45,417 nt of DNA from Gemmatimonadales bacterium (GTDB lineage Bacteria > Gemmatimonadota > Gemmatimonadetes > Palauibacterales > Palauibacteraceae), in the NCBI GenBank assembly GCA_030636765.1, contig DAOVWI010000002.1, positions 1 to 45,417 of the forward strand, read 5' to 3'. The notes under the pieces were generated by a model that was not told the DNA's origin, made no database searches, and was given only the letters and a program-made list of their open reading frames with translations. Of this stretch, positions 40,699 through 45,417 are shown in pieces. The position numbers and the translations under genes were made by a program. Every line of letters begins with the position of its first letter. Positions within the stretch are counted from its first letter, which is position 1.

Positions 40699-43170
40699 CT
40701 ACAACCCCCACCTCACACCCACGAGCGGGATGAACGGCACGGCTCCGAGAGAGACGGGCCTGCTGTCCTCATCCGGATTGAACTGGAAGAAGAGCGCGTC
40801 CCGTCGATCGAGCGCGTTCAACAGCTTGAGGTACGGCGAGATGCTGAAGGTGACTCCGCTCAGATGGAGGATCCACGTTCGGTAGATGGTTCCGTCCAAC
40901 CGCAGGTACGTGCCCTGTGCCGTGCCGACCAACGCCGGAGGCTCCTGTTGCTGCCGGAAGCTCAGGCGTCCGGCGGGCTGAAGGCCCTCGGTTCCACCGT
41001 CGCTTCCGCCGCCCAGGGATCCTGACTGTTCGTCTTCACTTTGCGGGATCTTCGTGAAGGGGAGCGCGGTGCCGTAGGCGAAGTTCACGTCCAGCCCGAT
41101 GCCCGAGATGAGCTGGGCGCTCAGTCCGCCCGTCACGAGGTGTCGGCCGACCAGGCGCGTCGTCTCGAACGGCTCTTGCGGCCTGTACCAGGCCACCGAA
41201 TACCCGATCCACCCGCCGAGGGCGGCCGCGTCCCTTTGGATCCAGAAGTCGATTCCCGACGCGTCCAGGTCGGGGCCTAGCGGGAGATTCTCGAAAGACT
41301 TGATGTAGCCCTCGATCCCGATGGTCAGCTGTTTCAGCGGCCGGGTGTTGAGGCCCACCACGAAGTGAGTCGAGCTCGAGACCTGGAGGGACGAGCTGTT
41401 CGCGGCATCGGGGGAAGCGGTCTGCGAGGTCGGGTCGTCCGACGCGATCCCTGAGAAGCTCCCGATCTCCGTCGAGAGGAGCGTCTCCGGCGAGAGGACT
41501 CGCTGGTGATATCGCCCGGCGGACACGGAGATCTGGCTGCCCTCCGCGAACTGCCAGGCAGCGCTCAGGCGCGGGGCCAGCCGGCCGCCCTCGGCGAAGA
41601 AGTACTCCGTGCGCAGGCCGCCGCGGAGCAGGAGCGTGGGCGCCAGCTGGAGGGCGGCGTCCGCGTGCGCAGAGACCGACTCGCCGGTGGCTCGGCTGCT
41701 GAACGTGGTCTCGGTCTCCTGGGGCGCGGAGCGCGCCGCGTGCGCGAGCGAAACCCGATCGAAGGAGGCACCAAACTCCACCCTCGCGGCACCGATCGAT
41801 CGGCTCAGAATGCCCGCCAATCTGGCTCGCCGCGAACGGCCATCCACGAGCCGCGGTGTCTTCCCGCCCACGGGAAGACGGGTCGTGAACTCGCCGAAGG
41901 CGGCCGTAAGCTCGAGACCGCTGCCAAACGCCTCTCCCCGATACTGCAGAGAACCGGCCGTATTGCCCCAGCTCGCGACCTCACCCAGCTCCGGCGCCGA
42001 CGCGGCCGGGTCCGCCGGGAGAGTGGTGTCGTCCGCGGTTGGGTCCACTGGGAGAGTGGTGTCGTCCGCGGCCGGCTCCTCGACAGGCCGAGCTAGATTC
42101 ACCGCCTCGCGGTTGAAGAACCCTGTGACGGAGAGCTGGCCGCTTTGGCCTATCGACCAGTCGAAGCGGACCAGGGCATCGGCATAATCGTACGGAAGCT
42201 CCTCGCCCGTGAGCCGATCGGGCCCCGCGCCGTGCACCCAGCGGCCACCCATCAGGAACGACCCGCCCGGCAGCGGACCCTCGACGTCCGCCCGGGCGCT
42301 CATCATGTCCAGGGCGCCGGAGGTGTGCACGCGATCGTCACGTCCCTGCCGCGAGCTGAGGTCCAGGATGTAGGAAAGCCCGCCGTCGTACCGAGCCGGG
42401 GCTCCGCCGATGAAGCGTCGCGATCCGCCGAGCACGTTAGGCATGAAGGCCTCGATCAGCCCGCCGAGGTGGAACGGGGCGTAAACGGGTGCCCCATCCA
42501 GCAGCACGAGCTTGAGGTCCGACGTCGCTCCGCGCACGTACAGGATACTGGACGGGTCGGTGGCGTCCGGGCCGGCGGTGGCCTGCATCACCTGCAGAAG
42601 TCCGAGCTCGGCCACGCCCGGAGAGGAATCCAGCATTCGGCGCTCGGATTCCGCCAACATGGACAGATGGTTCTCCGCCGCCAGCCGGTTCTTCGGGTCG
42701 GTCTCCGCCGCCTCTGCCAGTCGGACCGGACTGGTTCGAGCGCTCAGCGGCGCCATCTCGATCGGTGCGACAGCCAGCGTGAGGTCGAGCGAGATGTGCC
42801 CGCCCCTAGGCACCCGGATCCCGACGACCAGCTCCGAGTGATCCAGCGCGCGAGCGCGGACGAGGCGAGGGCCCGGCGGCACCGATTCGAGCCGGTACCG
42901 CCCGAAGCGGTCGGTGACCGAAGAGATCGCGACGCTTCCCACGAGCACCTCGACGACGGCGAAGGGAAGCGCGAAGCCGGTGAGCTGACTCTGCACCCGC
43001 CCCGTCACCGTGCCGGCGGTGGTGTCGGAACGGGAGGTTGCACTCTGCTGAAAGGCGGGGTCCTGAGACCGGAGAGCCAGGCGAATGGGCACGCTTGTCG
43101 CCGGCAAAGGCTCCGAAGAAGTTGCGAGCCCTGATGCGGCGAGGACGCTGATGAGCAGAGAGGCCAGCAA
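40699..43170 (-). CDS. TonB-dependent outer-membrane receptor with N-terminal CarboxypepD_reg domain
   Basis: This is a receptor of about 823 residues. A CarboxypepD_reg-like domain (GTVTGRVQSQLTGFALPFAV) precedes the plug (SILYVRGATSDLKLVLLDG, then a long barrel of alternating strands). The final residues VGVRWGL resemble a barrel-closing strand, although the last residue is Leu rather than Phe. The ligand is unknown. I used the TTG at 43170, which has AGGGGG 7 bases upstream. However, an arginine-rich stretch just before it (LTRARATRGPLSRSAGG) would make a better signal peptide if translation began at a CTG at 43227 that overlaps the anti-sigma stop. The gene follows a sigma/anti-sigma pair on the same strand, as in surface-signalling systems. 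Confidence 0.87.
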   Translation of the reverse strand: MLASLLISVLAASGLATSSEPLPATSVPIRLALRSQDPAFQQSATSRSDTTAGTVTGRVQSQLTGFALPFAVVEVLVGSVAISSVTDRFGRYRLESVPPGPRLVRARALDHSELVVGIRVPRGGHISLDLTLAVAPIEMAPLSARTSPVRLAEAAETDPKNRLAAENHLSMLAESERRMLDSSPGVAELGLLQVMQATAGPDATDPSSILYVRGATSDLKLVLLDGAPVYAPFHLGGLIEAFMPNVLGGSRRFIGGAPARYDGGLSYILDLSSRQGRDDRVHTSGALDMMSARADVEGPLPGGSFLMGGRWVHGAGPDRLTGEELPYDYADALVRFDWSIGQSGQLSVTGFFNREAVNLARPVEEPAADDTTLPVDPTADDTTLPADPAASAPELGEVASWGNTAGSLQYRGEAFGSGLELTAAFGEFTTRLPVGGKTPRLVDGRSRRARLAGILSRSIGAARVEFGASFDRVSLAHAARSAPQETETTFSSRATGESVSAHADAALQLAPTLLLRGGLRTEYFFAEGGRLAPRLSAAWQFAEGSQISVSAGRYHQRVLSPETLLSTEIGSFSGIASDDPTSQTASPDAANSSSLQVSSSTHFVVGLNTRPLKQLTIGIEGYIKSFENLPLGPDLDASGIDFWIQRDAAALGGWIGYSVAWYRPQEPFETTRLVGRHLVTGGLSAQLISGIGLDVNFAYGTALPFTKIPQSEDEQSGSLGGGSDGGTEGLQPAGRLSFRQQQEPPALVGTAQGTYLRLDGTIYRTWILHLSGVTFSISPYLKLLNALDRRDALFFQFNPDEDSRPVSLGAVPFIPLVGVRWGL
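42008..42073. repeat. 33-base tandem duplication inside the TonB receptor gene
   Basis: Two adjacent 33-base units (42008-42040 and 42041-42073) differ at only a few positions and share GGGAGAGTGGTGTCGTCCGC. They encode an 11-residue Asp/Thr/Pro-rich unit (DDTTLPxDPxA) twice, probably in an extracellular loop of the barrel. Confidence 0.85.
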
Positions 43171-43223
43171 CGGCGCACCCCCTGCGGAGCGAGACAGCGG
43201 ACCGCGGGTGGCCCTAGCTCTCG

Positions 43224-44036
43224 TCAGCCACCCGCTGGAAAGGACACCTCCGTATCCGACGAGTCTGCGGCCGGAGTCAACAGCTTCAGGTCCGGCCCTT
43301 CCTTGATCGCGACCAGGCGGCCGTTCACCTCGACCAGCGCGGTCGGCATCGTCCTCGGAATATACACCAACACCTCGCCGGGACCAGCGTCCAGCACCTC
43401 GATCTCGCCCGGCGCCGTTCGATAGCGGCCGTCCACCGACCAAACGGAGGCCGGACCTCTATTCAACAGGCGAAGCCGGATCATTGTTTCCGGAGCGGCC
43501 CCGGTGATCATGATACGCACGAGACCGTCTTTCGGTTGCACTGACACCGCCGCGGCCCGCCCCGACGCCTTCTCTCCGCTTTCGTCGGGCGGCGGAGTGG
43601 CAGGCCGGGTTCCCGCTACGAAGGCAACCTGCTCGACCGTCCACCTCAGCCAAGCCCGCATCGGAGAACCGGGGATCGCGGCGCTCGCACCGCTGAGGAG
43701 AATCACGATGAGGGCAGCGGCCATCAAGGGCCGCCTCGACAGGAAGCGGCGACGAAGCGGCCGGACGTCGAGCGTCAGTTCAGGCACCGGCGTGTCCAAC
43801 TGCTCCAGCGCGCGCGACAAGAGGCGCTCGCGGATCTCGGACGCCGAGACCACGGGGGCGGGTACATCCAGGCACGCCAGCCCTCCGGACAGATCCCGCC
43901 TGGCTGTCCTCAGCCCGGCGAGCACCTGCGCACAGGATTCGCATGCGTTGAGATGCAGCTCGACCTCCGCGCGCTCACCGAGCGAGAGCTCGTCGTCCAC
44001 GTACGACAGCAGAACGTGATCGGCCAGGTGTCCCAT
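43224..44036 (-). CDS. membrane anti-sigma factor with HxxxCxxC zinc motif
   Basis: This is a 270-residue protein. The N-terminal zinc-finger motif is His28, Cys32 and Cys35 (HLNACESC). A transmembrane helix lies near 107-123 (LMAAALIVILLSGASAA). The C-terminal half is predicted periplasmic and beta-rich (VRIMITGAAPETMIRLRLL, EVLVYIPRTMP). Its start lies 4 bases past the stop of the sigma gene; a GTG one codon earlier is also possible. It should hold that sigma factor and perhaps receive a signal from the TonB receptor encoded next. Confidence 0.88.
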   Translation of the reverse strand: MGHLADHVLLSYVDDELSLGERAEVELHLNACESCAQVLAGLRTARRDLSGGLACLDVPAPVVSASEIRERLLSRALEQLDTPVPELTLDVRPLRRRFLSRRPLMAAALIVILLSGASAAIPGSPMRAWLRWTVEQVAFVAGTRPATPPPDESGEKASGRAAAVSVQPKDGLVRIMITGAAPETMIRLRLLNRGPASVWSVDGRYRTAPGEIEVLDAGPGEVLVYIPRTMPTALVEVNGRLVAIKEGPDLKLLTPAADSSDTEVSFPAGG

Positions 44037-44040
44037 CACC

Positions 44041-44553
44041 CTATCTCTTCATCTCTTCCTCGGTCCCCTCTTCTCGGCCGTTTCCTTCCCGATACACGGA
44101 GGAGAATCGACGGAGCGCCCGAGCCAGAAGCGTCCCCACCGAACTGGGCGCCACTCCCACCACCTCGGCGATCTCCTCGTAGCGGAAGCCTTCCTCTCGC
44201 ATGAGAAGGATTTCGCGGTCTCTCGGGGCCAGCTTTGCCAGCGCCGCCCTTACCGCCTCGATCCGCTCGGCGCGCTCGACCGCCTCATCCGGCGGCGCGA
44301 GACGCGTCGGTCCCCTGTACGACTCTTGAAGCAACCGGCGCTGACGATCCGCCGAGCGAGCCCAATCGCGGACGAGGTTCGTCGCGACCGTGAAGAGCCA
44401 TCTCCGTGCGTCGGCGTCGGGAATCGGGTGCTGCAGCAGGCGAACGAACGCCTCCTGCGCGATGTCGGCCGCAACGTCCGCGTCGCCCGTCATCCTATTC
44501 AGATATCGGAACAGTGACGGGTATAGTTTGGCGAATACCGCCTCGAAGTCCAC
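44041..44553 (-). CDS. ECF-type RNA polymerase sigma factor
   Basis: This is a 170-residue sigma-70 family factor. Region 2 is at about 8-75 (LYPSLFRYLNRMTGDADVAA, IAQEAFVRLLQ, then WLFTVATNLVRDWAR). Region 4 is at about 108-160 (LAPRDREILLMREEGFRYEE followed by the helix-turn-helix AEVVGVAPSSVGTLLARALR). It is a different type from the sigma factor at 11836. The GTG at 44553 has GGGG 4 bases upstream. The anti-sigma gene follows directly. The ABC ATPase gene upstream ends 77 bases before its start. Confidence 0.93.
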   Translation of the reverse strand: MDFEAVFAKLYPSLFRYLNRMTGDADVAADIAQEAFVRLLQHPIPDADARRWLFTVATNLVRDWARSADRQRRLLQESYRGPTRLAPPDEAVERAERIEAVRAALAKLAPRDREILLMREEGFRYEEIAEVVGVAPSSVGTLLARALRRFSSVYREGNGREEGTEEEMKR

Positions 44554-44630
44554 ATCACCCCGCGGGTCGGGCCGCTTGCCAATGAAGAACGTGCCGGGCT
44601 CCGGATTAGTGACAGGTTAGCAGCCGCCTC

Positions 44631-45417
44631 CTACAGAGGAAACGCGTGCAGAGCCGCCGGCTTGATGCGGACCGCCACGCGCGAGCCGGGCTTGAGCCCG
44701 ATGCGCTCCGCAGCGGGCCGGCTGAGCAGGGCAACCGTGGCAGGCGGCCCCTGCAACCGCACGCGCACGAGTCCGCCGAGGACGCGGATCTCGGAAACGG
44801 TGGAGAAAAAGGAGTTGCAGGCCGAATCCAGGAGCTCCTCCTCGGCGGGGTCGGCGAGCACCAGATCCTCCGGTCGGTAGGCGACCTTCACCGTGCTGTC
44901 GCGTGCGGCAACCCCGATCGTGCGCATTCTCACCCCCTCCACAGAAACCACCAATAACCCGTCGTCCTCTCCCATCACCTGTCCACGCAGGGCGAGCTCC
45001 GCCCCCGTCAGACCCGCGATGTACAGCGTCGCGGGGTTCTCGTACAGATCGGCCGGCGTTCCCAGCTGAATCAGACGACCCTCCTCGAGCACAGCGATCC
45101 GGTCTGCCAGATAGAACGCTTCGTGCCGGTCGTGGGTTACCAGCAGGGTACTTCCGGCCCGTGTCCGGGCCAGCCTCTCCACGTCCTGGCGGAGCGCCGC
45201 CCGAACTTCCGCGTCCAGGTTGGAGGTGGGCTCGTCGAGGAACAGTATCTCGGGCTCGAGGACGAGCGCGCGAGCGAGCGCTACCCTCTGGGCTTCGCCG
45301 CCCGATAGCGTTGCCGCCGGCTCATCCAGGAGATGGCCGATGCCGAGAACCTGACAGATGCCGCTTACCCGCTTGCGGGTCTCGGGCGCTGCGGCCCGCC
45401 GAAACCGGAGGCCCAAC
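44631..45417 (-). CDS. ABC transporter ATP-binding protein with TOBE domain (5' end cut by the window)
   Basis: This is the last 261 residues or so of an importer-type ATPase. The signature LSGGEAQRVALARAL, Walker B ILFLDEPTSNLD and the H-loop His in LVTHD are present. Walker A and the Q-loop lie beyond the window. The C-terminal regulatory part (about 150-261: VKVAYRPEDLVLA, VRVRLQGPPATVALLS, GSRVAVRIKPAALHAF) is a TOBE/MOP-like domain, found in ATPases for molybdate, iron, sulphate or polyamine uptake. The cargo cannot be told from this fragment. Confidence 0.9.
   Translation of the reverse strand, partial: LGLRFRRAAAPETRKRVSGICQVLGIGHLLDEPAATLSGGEAQRVALARALVLEPEILFLDEPTSNLDAEVRAALRQDVERLARTRAGSTLLVTHDRHEAFYLADRIAVLEEGRLIQLGTPADLYENPATLYIAGLTGAELALRGQVMGEDDGLLVVSVEGVRMRTIGVAARDSTVKVAYRPEDLVLADPAEEELLDSACNSFFSTVSEIRVLGGLVRVRLQGPPATVALLSRPAAERIGLKPGSRVAVRIKPAALHAFPL

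Overview
The window is GC-rich, densely packed bacterial DNA. It carries CarboxypepD_reg/TonB receptors, S9, M20, M23 and M24 peptidases, ECF sigma/anti-sigma pairs, a BTAD-type regulator and Tat and Sec exported proteins. That style suggests a didermic soil or marine lineage near the Gemmatimonadota. This is an inference: no rRNA or other taxonomic marker lies in the window, and I saw no tRNA, rRNA, CRISPR array, insertion sequence or prophage. No gene-free stretch exceeds about 300 bases. Protein names come from motifs read by eye, not from database searches.

Layout. 60-7297 (minus strand): a run of five genes in the order FAD oxidoreductase, Tat-exported M24-fold protein, pyridine nucleotide-disulfide oxidoreductase, M23 endopeptidase, patatin lipase. 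7500-11753 (plus): a compact sphingolipid operon with serine palmitoyltransferase, a bacterial ceramide synthase-like acyltransferase, a ceramide reductase-like SDR and an AUR1/PAP2-type membrane enzyme. 11836-14266 (plus): ECF sigma factor, zinc anti-sigma factor and PDZ protein, joined by ATGA overlaps. 14356-16975 (plus): a LuxE/LuxC-like pair expected to make fatty aldehydes, with no luciferase nearby. 17022-17594 (minus): cytochrome P460-type lipoprotein. 17754-22195 (plus): Glu/Leu dehydrogenase, ArsM-like methyltransferase, pyrF and a GT87-like mannosyltransferase. 22179-24670 (minus): S9 peptidase coupled to a small beta-rich protein. 24884-32262 (plus): HExxH lipoprotein, M20 dipeptidase and a large BTAD/AAA/TPR regulator.

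32265-36503 (minus) is the most unusual region. It encodes a diguanylate cyclase whose N-terminal half is two ferredoxin clusters plus a [FeFe]-hydrogenase-like domain without recognisable H-cluster cysteines, followed by a further four-cysteine FeS motif. Next comes a conserved-looking partner protein, and then an HD-GYP phosphodiesterase. The phosphodiesterase is preceded by a 254-base leader containing alternative hairpins and a 16-codon leader peptide that overlaps its GTG start. I read this as a redox- or gas-responsive c-di-GMP control module. The HD-GYP gene, its leader and the end of the neighbouring regulator are clearly AT-richer than the rest.

36742-45417: YedK-type DNA-crosslink protein, a multi-domain CarboxypepD_reg secreted protein, two tiny unknown proteins coupled to thymidine kinase, then (minus) an ECF sigma factor, anti-sigma factor and TonB receptor series resembling a surface-signalling operon, and an ABC ATPase cut by the window end.
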